A DNA stretch of 64,000 nt from positions 3,970,754 through 4,034,753 of the forward strand of contig NZ_UOOB01000001.1 in the NCBI RefSeq assembly GCF_900564145.1, given 5' to 3'. The first letter of the stretch is position 1. Each line of letters begins with the position of its first letter. A program made the position numbers and the translations under genes. Shown in pieces: positions 19,672-28,526 of this stretch. The stretch is from Comamonas sp. lk. Its GTDB lineage: Bacteria > Pseudomonadota > Gammaproteobacteria > Burkholderiales > Burkholderiaceae_C. The notes under the pieces were generated by a model. It was not told where the DNA came from, ran no database searches, and saw only the letters and a program-made list of their open reading frames with translations.

Positions 19672-21861
19672 TCAGGTCGAAACTGTCATGACTTCCACAC
19701 GGTTTCTGCCTTTGCGCTTGGCCGCGTAGCAGGCCATGTCCACCGCCTTCAAGGCCGATGCCACGGTGTGCAGCCTGGAGTCCAGCGCCAGCAGACCTAT
19801 GCTTGCACCCAACATATAGCGCTGGCCCTCATAAGAACCTTCCCAGTCCTGTACGGCCATGCACAGCAGCTGCGCCACCCGCATGCCCTGCTCCTGGGAG
19901 AAACCGGGCAGCAACACCGCAAATTCATCGCCGCCGACCCGCGCCACCCAGCCCTGGGGGCGCACCGAAGCTTCGATCAAACGGGCGATATGGGCCAGCA
20001 CCTCATCACCCGCCTGCCGACCGCCCTGCCGGTTGACCTGGGCAAAGTGATCCAGATCCAGATAGAGCACCACGCCAGCCCGTCCTTCCGGAGCTATCAC
20101 CGTCTCGGTCTCGTTGTCGGCCAGATCCAGTGAAACGCTTTCGCGCGGCATGGCAGCGCTCTCCAGCAGCCAGTCCTTGAGGCGCAGCGCAAACGCGGCC
20201 CGGTTGGGCAAATGCGTCAAGGTATCGTGCATGGCTTTCCAGCTGGACTGCTCGCGCATCAAACGCTGGGTGGTCACATCTTCCACCTCCCAGACCAGAA
20301 AGTCGTCGTTGCTGTCTCGCCTGGGCGCTTCCCAGCTGCGACGCAGACGCTGCATGCTCTGGCCGTGAATTCGCACCCAGACCGGGCTCTTGTCCTTGCG
20401 CAACAAGCAGGTCTCGCTATCAAATTGGCCGTAGAGATCCAGATCCCGGCTGACCCGGTTCATCAACTCTTCATAACTTTGCGTAGAGGTGCACAGCCTG
20501 CGGATGGGCATGCCCTGCAGCTCCTTGGGTGTATAGCCCAGAACGCGCGCCGCCTGCATGCCCACCCGCTGCACCAACTCGCCATGCGTCACAACCAGAC
20601 CCACGGGCGCATAGTCCATCAAGGTCTGCAACTGCATCTGCAGTTGCAGCTCACGCTCCTTATGCCCTTCCTGCCCTTGGCCCAGTGCCTGTATGGCGGT
20701 GCGCAAGGTGCGGGCCTCGCCCCAATCATGCTCGGACAGGCGCTGCCACCAGTTGGCGCCGCGCACCTGGGGATCGGCCACATCCACCACGCCGCGGCCC
20801 AGTGCCCTATCGGCGCGGCGATACAGATCCGTCAGCGGATGCGCCATCAGCGACAGCAGCAGGCCCAGCATCACCACGACCGCCACCAGCACCAGCGCAA
20901 TCATCAAATACTCTGTTTTGCCAAGATGCGGAGCCCATTCCTTTGCGTCGGAGATCTGCACCAGCACCCACTGGGTCCAGGGCAAGGGCACGGCACTCCA
21001 GAGCTGCGTACCGTTGCGCTCGCTGACGGCGCCGGACTGGGCTGCCGTCAACCAGGCGGGGTCTATGTCCTCGGTCACTCCGTTCTCGGGAATGCCCAGC
21101 TGCCAGCGGGTACGGGTGCTGTGGGCCAGCAACCGACCATCCTTGGCGTACAGAAACAATCTGGCCGCCTTACCCGATGCATCCGCCTCGAAAGGCAGCA
21201 AGGTCTGGGCCGAGACCTTGCTGCTCCCACCCAGCACGCCAAGCAGCGCCCCCTGCTTGTCGCGTATGGCCACCACATGCTGCAGCTCCAGCAGGGAGCC
21301 GGCCTCTTCGCTGTGTATCCAGGCTTGCACCAGCGGCTTGCCCTCCAGCAACCCGCGCCTGAGTACATCGCGCACCGGCTCAGGCAAGGCTTGCAAAGGC
21401 TGAGCACGGGCCGCGCTCAGATTGAGCAGCAGCTGGCCTTTGCCATCGGCCAGCTGCACTTTTTCATAGAGACGGGCCATGGAGGTGGCCTGCGTCAGCA
21501 GCGCCTCCTGCACCTCGCGGGAGTCCTCAATGTGTTCCGCCATCAAGGCTGCCAGAGCCAGCAGCGGTCTTTGCTGCTGCTCCACCCTGAAGGCCAGATT
21601 GCGGGAAATCTGCTCCAGCGCCTGCGTACGCATGGGCAGAGCCTCCTCCAGCGCTGCCTGCCTCATGGAATACACCAACCATGTCGCCAAGCCGCCGCTG
21701 ACCACCAGCAAGGTAACCGCCACCAGCAGCACCATGCCGCGCAGCATCGGGCCGGGCCCACGGCGGCTCCAGGGCAACAGTCGGTCTGTTGCCGCTGCAT
21801 CCTGCGACTCCGGGGCGACCCAGGGCGGATTGGAGGGAAGAGATGGAGTGCCTTGCGACAT
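19672..21861 (-). CDS. Membrane diguanylate cyclase (Cache-like sensor, PAS, GGDEF)
   Basis: A 729-residue signalling protein making cyclic di-GMP. TM1 is about 41-62 (VAVTLLVVSGGLATWLVYSM). A periplasmic sensor region of about 250 residues follows, then TM2 about 318-342 (MIALVLVAVVVMLGLLLSLM), a PAS-like domain (about 420-545) and a C-terminal GGDEF domain with an intact GGDEF motif near 643-647 and AKRKGRNRVEV at the end. No RxxD inhibitory site was seen just before GGDEF, so product inhibition may be weak. No EAL domain. It stands alone; the signal is unknown. Confidence 0.92.
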   Translation of the reverse strand: MSQGTPSLPSNPPWVAPESQDAAATDRLLPWSRRGPGPMLRGMVLLVAVTLLVVSGGLATWLVYSMRQAALEEALPMRTQALEQISRNLAFRVEQQQRPLLALAALMAEHIEDSREVQEALLTQATSMARLYEKVQLADGKGQLLLNLSAARAQPLQALPEPVRDVLRRGLLEGKPLVQAWIHSEEAGSLLELQHVVAIRDKQGALLGVLGGSSKVSAQTLLPFEADASGKAARLFLYAKDGRLLAHSTRTRWQLGIPENGVTEDIDPAWLTAAQSGAVSERNGTQLWSAVPLPWTQWVLVQISDAKEWAPHLGKTEYLMIALVLVAVVVMLGLLLSLMAHPLTDLYRRADRALGRGVVDVADPQVRGANWWQRLSEHDWGEARTLRTAIQALGQGQEGHKERELQLQMQLQTLMDYAPVGLVVTHGELVQRVGMQAARVLGYTPKELQGMPIRRLCTSTQSYEELMNRVSRDLDLYGQFDSETCLLRKDKSPVWVRIHGQSMQRLRRSWEAPRRDSNDDFLVWEVEDVTTQRLMREQSSWKAMHDTLTHLPNRAAFALRLKDWLLESAAMPRESVSLDLADNETETVIAPEGRAGVVLYLDLDHFAQVNRQGGRQAGDEVLAHIARLIEASVRPQGWVARVGGDEFAVLLPGFSQEQGMRVAQLLCMAVQDWEGSYEGQRYMLGASIGLLALDSRLHTVASALKAVDMACYAAKRKGRNRVEVMTVST

Positions 21862-22050
21862 GAGAACTCAATATAGAGAGCCCCCTCGCGTTGCCCAACA
21901 GGAAGAACCCCAGAGCGCTTGAGTCGTGCTGCGCCTCTTCTCGAGCTATGCCTTCAAGCTGACATTGATTGCGTATGGCAATACTTGGGCAGGTTTGCGA
22001 TCGCCTCGGTGCGGCGGCATAAAGATCGCAAACACGTTCTTACAATTTCA

Positions 22051-22686
22051 TCAGGCGACCGCCAGCCTTTTCAGCGCCCCCGGTTGCGGCAGGTCGATGA
22101 CATTGCCCCGCCCCGCAATCAGCCCATGCTCGCGCAACTGGCGCAGCACGCGCGAAAAAGTTTCAGGGGCAATACCCAGCTGGGCCGCAATCAGCCGCTT
22201 CCTAGAATGCAGTATGACCCGCAGCCCCCCTTCGACATGGGGCGTGGCATGGTGCAACAACCACTGGGCACAGCGGGCTTCGGCATCCTGGGCCAGGCGG
22301 CTTACGGCGAGCTCGGCTTGCGAGCAGTAGGCACTGGCCAGATCCTTGAGCAGCTGCTGTGCCGCTCCGGGCATTTCGGCCACGGCCTGGTGGAACTTCT
22401 CCAGCGGAATCACGAACAGACGGCCCTCGCCAAGCGCCTGCATGTCCAGGCACGAGGATTTGCCCAGCAAGGCAAATGCAGCATCCAGCCAGGCCGGCCC
22501 CGTCAGCTGCCCCAATTGGTGGCGCAGCACCGACTCCTGCTCCACGCCGAGCAGCACGCTGCCCGTGTCGAGATAGAGCACATGATCAATGGTTTGACGG
22601 CGCAGCCTCAGCCATGAGCCTGCAGCAAACGATTCTGGCTGACCAAAACGGGATGCCAGCTGAGACATGGAGGGCAGAGTGAACAT
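22051..22686 (-). CDS. Crp/Fnr-family transcriptional regulator
   Basis: A 211-residue protein with an N-terminal cyclic-nucleotide-like beta-barrel (YLDTGSVLLGVEQESVLRHQLGQLTGPAWL) and a C-terminal Crp-type helix-turn-helix (AAQLGIAPETFSRVLRQLREHGLI, about 175-200). The open frame extends to 22830, but its extra N-terminus runs through the terminator hairpin of the upstream gene, so the ATG at 22686 (MFTLPSMSQL) is preferred. The ligand-binding glycine pattern of true Crp is not clear, so the effector is unknown. Confidence 0.85.
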   Translation of the reverse strand: MFTLPSMSQLASRFGQPESFAAGSWLRLRRQTIDHVLYLDTGSVLLGVEQESVLRHQLGQLTGPAWLDAAFALLGKSSCLDMQALGEGRLFVIPLEKFHQAVAEMPGAAQQLLKDLASAYCSQAELAVSRLAQDAEARCAQWLLHHATPHVEGGLRVILHSRKRLIAAQLGIAPETFSRVLRQLREHGLIAGRGNVIDLPQPGALKRLAVA

Positions 22687-22770
22687 AGGGTGCTCACTGT
22701 GCCGCGCCCGGGCCAGGCCGGTATTGAGCCAAGTCAATAGAAAAACCGATAGTGCAAGCCCGCCAACGAA

Positions 22771-22798
22771 AAAGCCGCAACCCTGGGGCTGCGGCTTT
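22771..22798 (-). terminator. Terminator of the DUF35-thiolase-Lrp-ligase operon
   Basis: Stem AAAGCCGCA / TGCGGCTTT with a 10-nt loop, running into T-rich sequence on the minus strand. It lies 50 nt after the ligase stop codon. Confidence 0.8.
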
Positions 22799-22848
22799 GG
22801 TTTGAGGACAAACTGCAGTTGTCGCTGCACATACTCTGGGTCACGAAA

Positions 22849-24405
22849 TCAGATCACCCGCTGAGCATCCATCCAGTAAGGCGCGCGGATGTCTTTCTTC
22901 AGAACCTTTCCGTTGGGGCTGCGCGGCAGGCTGGCGACGAAGTCGATGCTCTTGGGCGCCTGCACGCTACCCAGGCGGCTCTTGCACTGTGCAATGAGTT
23001 CTTCGGCTTGCACAGCACAACCAGGCTTGAGCTCAACCACCGCCTTCACGGCCTCGCCCCATTTTTCATCAGGTACGCCAATCACAGCGCAGTCCTGGAC
23101 TGCAGGGTGGGCCCAGATCACCTGCTCGACTGCGCTGGGATAGACGTTGAAGCCCCCGGTGATGATCATGTCCTTTTTGCGGTCGGTGATGTGTAGATAG
23201 CCATCGGCGTCCAGATAACCGATGTCGCCTGTGTGCAGCCAGCCATCGACGATGGTTTCGGCCGTCTTCTCCGGGGCCTTGTAATAGCCTTTCATCAGCA
23301 AGTCGCCGCTGGCGCAGATCTCGCCGGGCATGCCGGGCGCGCAGGGCTTTCCGTCGTCATCGAGGATGGCGACGCTCACCAGTGGTGAAATCCGGCCGCA
23401 GGACGACAGGCGCAGGTCGTCGGCCACCTGACCACCCACCAGATGCTCTGCGGGTCGCATGATGGAAATAGTGCCCAGGCATTCCGTCTGACCGTAGAAC
23501 TCCGTCATCACCGGGCCGAAGACGGAAATCGCTTCGCGCAGCTTTTCAACCGACATGGGCGACGCGCCGTAGAGGAAGTAGCGCAGCGAGGAAAAATCGC
23601 GCGTACGGATATCGGGCAGGCTCAGCAGCGCGTAGATCACGGTCGGCGGCAGGAACAGCTCGGTCACGCCATGGCGAGCGATGGCCTCGCACAGGCTGAC
23701 GGGGTCGGCCTGCTGCAGGATCACCGTCGTGCCGCCGCGCACCGTGCAGGCCAAGGAAGCCAGTCCGGCCGAATGCGTCATCGGTGCAGCCGCCAGGAAC
23801 ACGGGAGTATCGCCAGACCCGTAGTGGCAAGCCATCATGGCGTGAGCCACCATGGTCTGCATGCTGCGGTGCGTGTTCATCACGCCCTTGGGCGCGCCAG
23901 TCGTGCCGCCGGTAGGCTGCACGGCGACCACATCGTCCATGGCGTAATGGATGGCCGGCGGGGTTTCGGGCTGGCCCTTGATCAACGTCTCCAGACGGAT
24001 TGCCGAGCCGGCTTCGCCGTCGATGCAGACCAGCAGTTTCAGCTGCGGCAGTTGGTCCGCAATGGAGGCAATCGCCGGCCAGAATGCCTGCTGGAAGAAC
24101 AGCACTTCGCAATCGAAGGCCTGCAGCAACTGCGCGTTGTCGGCCACCGAACTGCGCGGGTTGATCGGAACCCAGGCCAGGCCTGCACGCCAGGCCCCGA
24201 GTACGCAGGTCCAGGCCACCGGGTCGTTCAGCGACCAGACGGCGGTCTTGGTCTCGCGCGCCAGGCCTCGGTCCAGCAAGGCATTCGCAATCTGGCAAGA
24301 CAGGACGCCTGTCTGCTGGAAGGTGAAATTGCGCGTATCCATGGCGTAGGCAACGCCGTTCGGATTGCGTTGCCAGCCGCGGTCAAAGAAGTCGATGATT
24401 GCCAT
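22849..24405 (-). CDS. Acyl-CoA synthetase (AMP-forming), substrate unknown
   Basis: A 518-residue ANL-superfamily ligase activating a carboxylic acid with ATP to its CoA thioester. The phosphate-binding loop is PTGGTTGAPKG (about 165-175). Also present are FYGQTE (A5), WLHTGDIGYLDADGY (A7), DRKKDMIITGGFNVYPS (A8) and PRSPNGKVLKKDIR (A10) with the catalytic Lys. It is the last gene of a minus-strand operon after DUF35, thiolase and a double-AsnC regulator, so it probably activates the substrate that the thiolase-like protein later cleaves. GGAGA upstream supports the start. Confidence 0.93.
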   Translation of the reverse strand: MAIIDFFDRGWQRNPNGVAYAMDTRNFTFQQTGVLSCQIANALLDRGLARETKTAVWSLNDPVAWTCVLGAWRAGLAWVPINPRSSVADNAQLLQAFDCEVLFFQQAFWPAIASIADQLPQLKLLVCIDGEAGSAIRLETLIKGQPETPPAIHYAMDDVVAVQPTGGTTGAPKGVMNTHRSMQTMVAHAMMACHYGSGDTPVFLAAAPMTHSAGLASLACTVRGGTTVILQQADPVSLCEAIARHGVTELFLPPTVIYALLSLPDIRTRDFSSLRYFLYGASPMSVEKLREAISVFGPVMTEFYGQTECLGTISIMRPAEHLVGGQVADDLRLSSCGRISPLVSVAILDDDGKPCAPGMPGEICASGDLLMKGYYKAPEKTAETIVDGWLHTGDIGYLDADGYLHITDRKKDMIITGGFNVYPSAVEQVIWAHPAVQDCAVIGVPDEKWGEAVKAVVELKPGCAVQAEELIAQCKSRLGSVQAPKSIDFVASLPRSPNGKVLKKDIRAPYWMDAQRVI

Positions 24406-24448
24406 TCCTGTGTCTCCGTTGTTGTTGAAATCGTTATGCGTTGTGAAA

Positions 24449-25393
24449 TCAGTCCGGCGACTCGACCAGACTGATCAGGTCGGCGCGGTGCTTGATGGAC
24501 TGGGTGACCAAACTCACCGTGCTCTCGATCACGCCCGGGGTGGTCTCCAGCGTGAGACGCACGATGCTGAACAAATCCTCAAGGCTGCGTGCGGCGAGGA
24601 TCACGTAGATATTCGAGCTGCCGCTGATGGCGCTGACCTGGCCGATCTCTTTGCGTTCCATGAGGTGCTGGAGCGCCTGCTTGATACTGGCGGGCTCCAC
24701 CTGGAGGTAGGCCATGGCGGCGATCTCGAAGCCGATCTTTCGGTAGTCACACACGGCGCCAATGTGGATTTGCCGGTTCGCGAGCATGCGGTTGACGCGC
24801 TCGCGAATGGTGCTGGCCGAAACGTCCAGCACCCGCCCGATCTCGCGGTTGCTGATACGTCCGTCGAGCTGCAGCTGGTGGATGATGGCATCGTCCAGCG
24901 GATCACCCTGAGGCTCGCCCAATGACAGGGCCGAGCTCAGGACCACCACGTCGTAGCGGTACTTGTAGGCCTTGAGCGTCACGCAAGCATCCAGGCGAGC
25001 GACGCCCTTCACCTGCGCTATATGGTCTTGCAGCAAGGCCAGCAAGCCGTCGTTGTCCTCGACCAGCGCCGTGATGTGAATCTCGGGGCTGCCCATCATC
25101 AGCATCACCGACCCCGCGCCCGCAAAAGCCGCAATGTCTGTCGCCACGTCCTGCGCAGAGCGTCCGCGTATCCAGACCCGGATGAAGCAGAACAGGCGCG
25201 TTTTCAGATGCGCGACATTGCGCTGGGCCATGACCCGCATGACGTTGGCTTCGCTCAGCGCGTTGATGCGCGAAGTCACCGTCGCTTCGGTAATGCCAAG
25301 TGCCAGGGCAATCGTCTTGGCGGGACGCCGGCCGTCCTCGCGCAGTTGCCGGATGATGTCAAAGTCCAGGCCATCGGGCCGATGATTCTCCAC
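24449..25393 (-). CDS. Double Lrp/AsnC-family regulator
   Basis: 314 residues, twice the usual Lrp length. The first AsnC helix-turn-helix lies at about 8-60 (LDFDIIRQLREDGRRPAKTIALALG), followed by a RAM-like effector domain. A second helix-turn-helix follows at about 165-210 (LDDAIIHQLQLDGRISNREIGRVL), then a second RAM-like domain (EIAAMAYLQVEP). The protein thus appears to be an internal tandem duplication or fusion. The GTG at 25393 is chosen as start because GAGG lies about 8 nt upstream. It sits inside the operon between thiolase (16-nt gap) and ligase (43-nt gap) and probably controls this locus and the divergent porin operon. Confidence 0.88.
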   Translation of the reverse strand: MENHRPDGLDFDIIRQLREDGRRPAKTIALALGITEATVTSRINALSEANVMRVMAQRNVAHLKTRLFCFIRVWIRGRSAQDVATDIAAFAGAGSVMLMMGSPEIHITALVEDNDGLLALLQDHIAQVKGVARLDACVTLKAYKYRYDVVVLSSALSLGEPQGDPLDDAIIHQLQLDGRISNREIGRVLDVSASTIRERVNRMLANRQIHIGAVCDYRKIGFEIAAMAYLQVEPASIKQALQHLMERKEIGQVSAISGSSNIYVILAARSLEDLFSIVRLTLETTPGVIESTVSLVTQSIKHRADLISLVESPD

Positions 25394-25409
25394 GGTGCTT
25401 TCCTCGCCT

Positions 25410-26561
25410 CTAGGTTTCGTTGCGAAGAATATGTACCACACAGACTGCGCCGGCTCCGAGCATGTGGGCCATGGCGGTGCGGGCGCCCGGATGCTGGCGG
25501 CCTTGGGCTTCGCCACGCAATTGGCGAGTGATTTCGCAGATCTGCCCAAGGCCGGTCGGGCCCAGAGGATGGCCCATGGCCAGCAATCCGCCCGACGGGC
25601 TTACCGCGACCCGTCCGCCAATGTCGAAGGCACCGGAGCGCAACTCGGCCGCAGCCGTGCCGGGTGCGCACAAACCCATTTGTTCGACATACAGCAGCTC
25701 TTCGACCGTGAAGGCATCGTGCATTTCGACAATGTCGAGTTGCTCCGGCCTGACATCGGCTTCGGCGTAAGCCTGCAGCACGGTTTCCTGAGTCAGTGCC
25801 GCATCCCAGCCGGTGGCATCGGGGTACAAGCGCTCGCTGCGCGCCGTGGAATTGAGCACGCGCGGTGCCCGCGGCGGCTCAATGCCGTAGCGGCGCAAGG
25901 CCTGCTCCGAGGCCACCAGCACGGCAGCCGCACCTTCGCCCACCGGGCAGCATTGCAGCGGAGTCAGAAAACCGGCTACCGGATCGCCGCCCATGATTTC
26001 TTCGAGGCTGTAGGCTTGCTGCCGGTGCGCCCAGGGGTTGCGCGCGCCATTGCCCAGATTCTTGACCGCAACCCGGGCGAAATCGGCTGCTGTAGCACCG
26101 GACTCTGCCGCGTATTTTTCGGCTAACAGCGCGAAATGCGTGAAGGGCGACACGCGATCGCGTTCCAGAGAATCCAGTCCGTTGTGCGTCTGCCCGAGGG
26201 TCAGGGAGCGGGGTTTGTCCACGCCCACGGCCAAGGAAATTTCACTCATGCCTGCAGCGACGTCCATCACCGCATTGCGAAAGGCGGTAGAGCCCGAAGC
26301 CGAGGCATTTTCGACCTGCTGCATGGGAATGCCGGTGCATCCAAGGTGGCGCAGCATGGGGCGGGCCGGCGACATGTCCAGCTGGGTGCTGGCCAGATAA
26401 GCCGATTCCACGGCGGGCCAGGCGATGCCGGCATCGGCCAGCGCGGCGCGCACGGCGGTGAGTCCGAGCTCCACATAGGAGGTTTGCGAGCGACGCTGGT
26501 AGCGGTGGTTCCCGACGCCGATCACATAGACCGGCCGCAGAGCGGAAAGTGCATTGCGCAT
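25410..26561 (-). CDS. Thiolase-fold protein lacking the nucleophilic Cys (SCP-x/Ltp2-like)
   Basis: 383 residues of the SCP-x thiolase family. The segment normally carrying the acyl-accepting Cys (NNCATGS-like) reads ENASASGS here, with Ser87 at the Cys position. Other thiolase blocks remain: VEMHDAFTVEELLYVEQMG, SPSGGLLAMGHPLGPTGLGQ and MLGAGAVCVV. A normal thiolase reaction is therefore unlikely. Steroid side-chain aldolases of the Ltp2 type also lack the thiolase nucleophile and work with a DUF35 partner, and a DUF35 gene ends just 3 nt upstream here. A retro-aldol C-C cleavage of a beta-hydroxyacyl-CoA is the best guess. Confidence 0.85.
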   Translation of the reverse strand: MRNALSALRPVYVIGVGNHRYQRRSQTSYVELGLTAVRAALADAGIAWPAVESAYLASTQLDMSPARPMLRHLGCTGIPMQQVENASASGSTAFRNAVMDVAAGMSEISLAVGVDKPRSLTLGQTHNGLDSLERDRVSPFTHFALLAEKYAAESGATAADFARVAVKNLGNGARNPWAHRQQAYSLEEIMGGDPVAGFLTPLQCCPVGEGAAAVLVASEQALRRYGIEPPRAPRVLNSTARSERLYPDATGWDAALTQETVLQAYAEADVRPEQLDIVEMHDAFTVEELLYVEQMGLCAPGTAAAELRSGAFDIGGRVAVSPSGGLLAMGHPLGPTGLGQICEITRQLRGEAQGRQHPGARTAMAHMLGAGAVCVVHILRNET

Positions 26562-26564
26562 GAT

Positions 26565-26981
26565 TCAGTTTCCTTCCGGTGCAAAGCGCAACTCGAGCGC
26601 AGCGCCCGGTAGCTTGCCTGCGACCAGCGTGCCGAACAGGCGCGCGCCGATCTTGAGTCCGTCCGCGTGCTGCGGTGCCAGCGTGCCGCGCAGCAGCAGC
26701 CCGCTGTCCAGACGGATTTCCGCCATGACGAATGGGGTTTCGATATCGGTGCCGTGGTGGCGGTGCACTTCAGCAAAAGAGATCAGCTCACCGGTCGCCG
26801 GCAGATCCACATCGGCCAGCGCCTCGCCATGCGCGCCACAGGCTTCGCAGCCATAGCTTTGGCGCGGAAAGCCGATCCGGCTGCATTGGGCACAGCGTGC
26901 GGCGAAGACCACTGGAGCGTCGCCGGGGGCAACTCCGTACAGGCTTGGGTGCGCCAGCGGCGCCTCGGATCTCTCAATCAT
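26565..26981 (-). CDS. DUF35 / OB-fold zinc-ribbon protein, partner of the thiolase-like protein
   Basis: A 138-residue protein with a rubredoxin-like zinc ribbon (C30, C33, C45, C48) followed by an OB-fold (about 58-135; ADVDLPATGELISFAEVH, FVMAEIRLDSG). Proteins of this family associate with SCP-x thiolases and are required for activity of Ltp2-type aldolases. First gene of the minus-strand operon; AGGAGA seven bases before the ATG. The zinc ribbon is intact. Confidence 0.9.
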   Translation of the reverse strand: MIERSEAPLAHPSLYGVAPGDAPVVFAARCAQCSRIGFPRQSYGCEACGAHGEALADVDLPATGELISFAEVHRHHGTDIETPFVMAEIRLDSGLLLRGTLAPQHADGLKIGARLFGTLVAGKLPGAALELRFAPEGN

Positions 26982-27305
26982 TGTCGTCTCCTACAGGGGT
27001 GGGGTCGCGGCCTTGTTGGCAAGCTTTTCTGGCGAATTCACGAAAAAAAATCTCAATACACCTTCTGTTTTAAATACTACAGCATGATTGCGTGGAAATA
27101 TAGACTTATCAAAGTCCAAAACGTTCATGTTTGATTTTTATATTTGTGTTTTGCTTGCAAAAAACAAAGACTCATGCCTAGAATTCTTCACGGGAAAGGC
27201 GGCCGCAAAAGCAGGCCACTGACCCGGCGATGGAGACAAGCGGGCCCCGGCCCGCACCACCGTGCAAGCCCTGTGAAATCGATAAAAAATGATTCAAGGA
27301 GACAT
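26982..27305. promoter_or_regulatory. Divergent control region DUF35 operon / porin operon
   Basis: A 324-nt AT-richer spacer without genes. It includes a 26-nt dyad at 27143-27168, listed separately. Promoters for both operons must lie here. Confidence 0.6.
27143..27168. promoter_or_regulatory. 26-nt dyad, candidate operator
   Basis: Two 12-nt arms (TTTGT-G-TTTTGC and GCAAAA-A-ACAAA), complementary except one position, are separated by TT. The AT-rich symmetric form suits an Lrp/AsnC-type site. It lies 138 nt before the porin ATG. Confidence 0.5.
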
Positions 27306-28481
27306 ATGGGACACATCAAACGAGCAGCTCTCGCAGCCGCCTTCGGCGCTGCATTGGTGCCAGCCTGGGCGGATGGCAATTCGATGCGCGACATCATGGG
27401 TTTGAAGGCTGTTGGCGGAGGCCCTGGCGTCTTCGGCGTCATCCCGGGCAAAAACATGCTCTCGCTGTATGGCACCGTGGATGCGGGGCTGGGTTACACC
27501 CGAGGCAACGGCAAAGGCCTGCTGCGCATAGAGAGCGGCAATGTCTTTGCATCCAAGTGGGGGATTTATGGTCAGGAAGACCTGGGCGGCCAGCTGACGG
27601 CGTTCTTCCGCCTGGAAAGCGCTTTCAATGCCGACAGCGGTACGGCGCAGAGCCAGACCTCCTACTTCAACCGCGCGTCCTATGTCGGCTTGGCGAGCCC
27701 GCACTGGGGCAATCTGTCCTTGGGGCGGCAACTGAGCGGCGAAGGTGCGATGGCCATCGGTTCCGACGTGTTTCTGGCCAGCGCCCGCCACTCCATCTTT
27801 AGCTATCTGGCAGGCTATGCGGACCTGGGCTACGGCTCCTATGTCGATCTGGCACGGGTCAACAATTCCATTAGCTACACCACGCCTCAGCTCGGGCCTT
27901 TCAGCATGAATGCTTTTTATGCGTTCAAGAGCAATCCGACGGTAGGACCCCGAACCAAGAACGCCTCGGTCACTATCAGCTACCGCGATGCCACCAATAT
28001 CGCGACGGCTTCCTACTCGCAAACCTACTGCGAAGCCAGTGCCAACTCTTCGACGCCTTGCCTGCGCGATGCCACGCGGGAGCCGACGGTGCGCACAGAC
28101 AACGCCCTGCTGACGTATCTGCACGATTTCGGCAGCTTCACCGGCTCTGCGGCCTATCTGTGGAATCGGCCGCGCTTTGCCGGCAACTTCTCATCCCAGA
28201 TGCTGACGCTGGGCGCGGAAAAACGCGTTGACCGTCATCTGCTGCGCGCCAGCATTGGCTACCGCGACACCACCCAGCCGGGCAACCACGCCTGGGGCAT
28301 GACGCTGGGAGAAGACTATTACTTCTCCAAGCGCACCTCGCTGTATGCGCGCGTGGGCTTTGTCAAGAACGGGTCCAAATCCGCACAGACCTACAACTTC
28401 GATAGCGCAAATGCATTCCCATTGCCAGCCGTGAGCAAGTCCGTGGTGTCTACCTCCATTGGAATTACCCACCATTTCTAA
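27306..28481 (+). CDS. Gram-negative porin (Burkholderiales type)
   Basis: A 391-residue outer-membrane trimeric porin. The signal peptide spans residues 1-22 and ends VPAWA. The mature part begins DGNSM and soon shows the family opening SLYGTVDAGLGYTRG, then SGNVFASKWGIYGQEDLGGQLTAFFRLE. It ends with STSIGITHHF, a terminal Phe as required for BAM-dependent insertion. AAGGAG lies before the ATG. First gene of a plus-strand operon with an MHS transporter, amidohydrolase and CobW, so it likely admits that pathway's substrate. Confidence 0.93.
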   Translation: MGHIKRAALAAAFGAALVPAWADGNSMRDIMGLKAVGGGPGVFGVIPGKNMLSLYGTVDAGLGYTRGNGKGLLRIESGNVFASKWGIYGQEDLGGQLTAFFRLESAFNADSGTAQSQTSYFNRASYVGLASPHWGNLSLGRQLSGEGAMAIGSDVFLASARHSIFSYLAGYADLGYGSYVDLARVNNSISYTTPQLGPFSMNAFYAFKSNPTVGPRTKNASVTISYRDATNIATASYSQTYCEASANSSTPCLRDATREPTVRTDNALLTYLHDFGSFTGSAAYLWNRPRFAGNFSSQMLTLGAEKRVDRHLLRASIGYRDTTQPGNHAWGMTLGEDYYFSKRTSLYARVGFVKNGSKSAQTYNFDSANAFPLPAVSKSVVSTSIGITHHF

Positions 28482-28526
28482 ACTCTGAGGCCGGGCTGCG
28501 GTCCGGCCGAAAGCGGGGGAACACCT

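Noticed and set aside
22687..22830. N-terminal extension of the Crp-family gene
   Set aside because: The extra residues are encoded by the upstream gene's terminator and spacer; family length fits the ATG at 22686.
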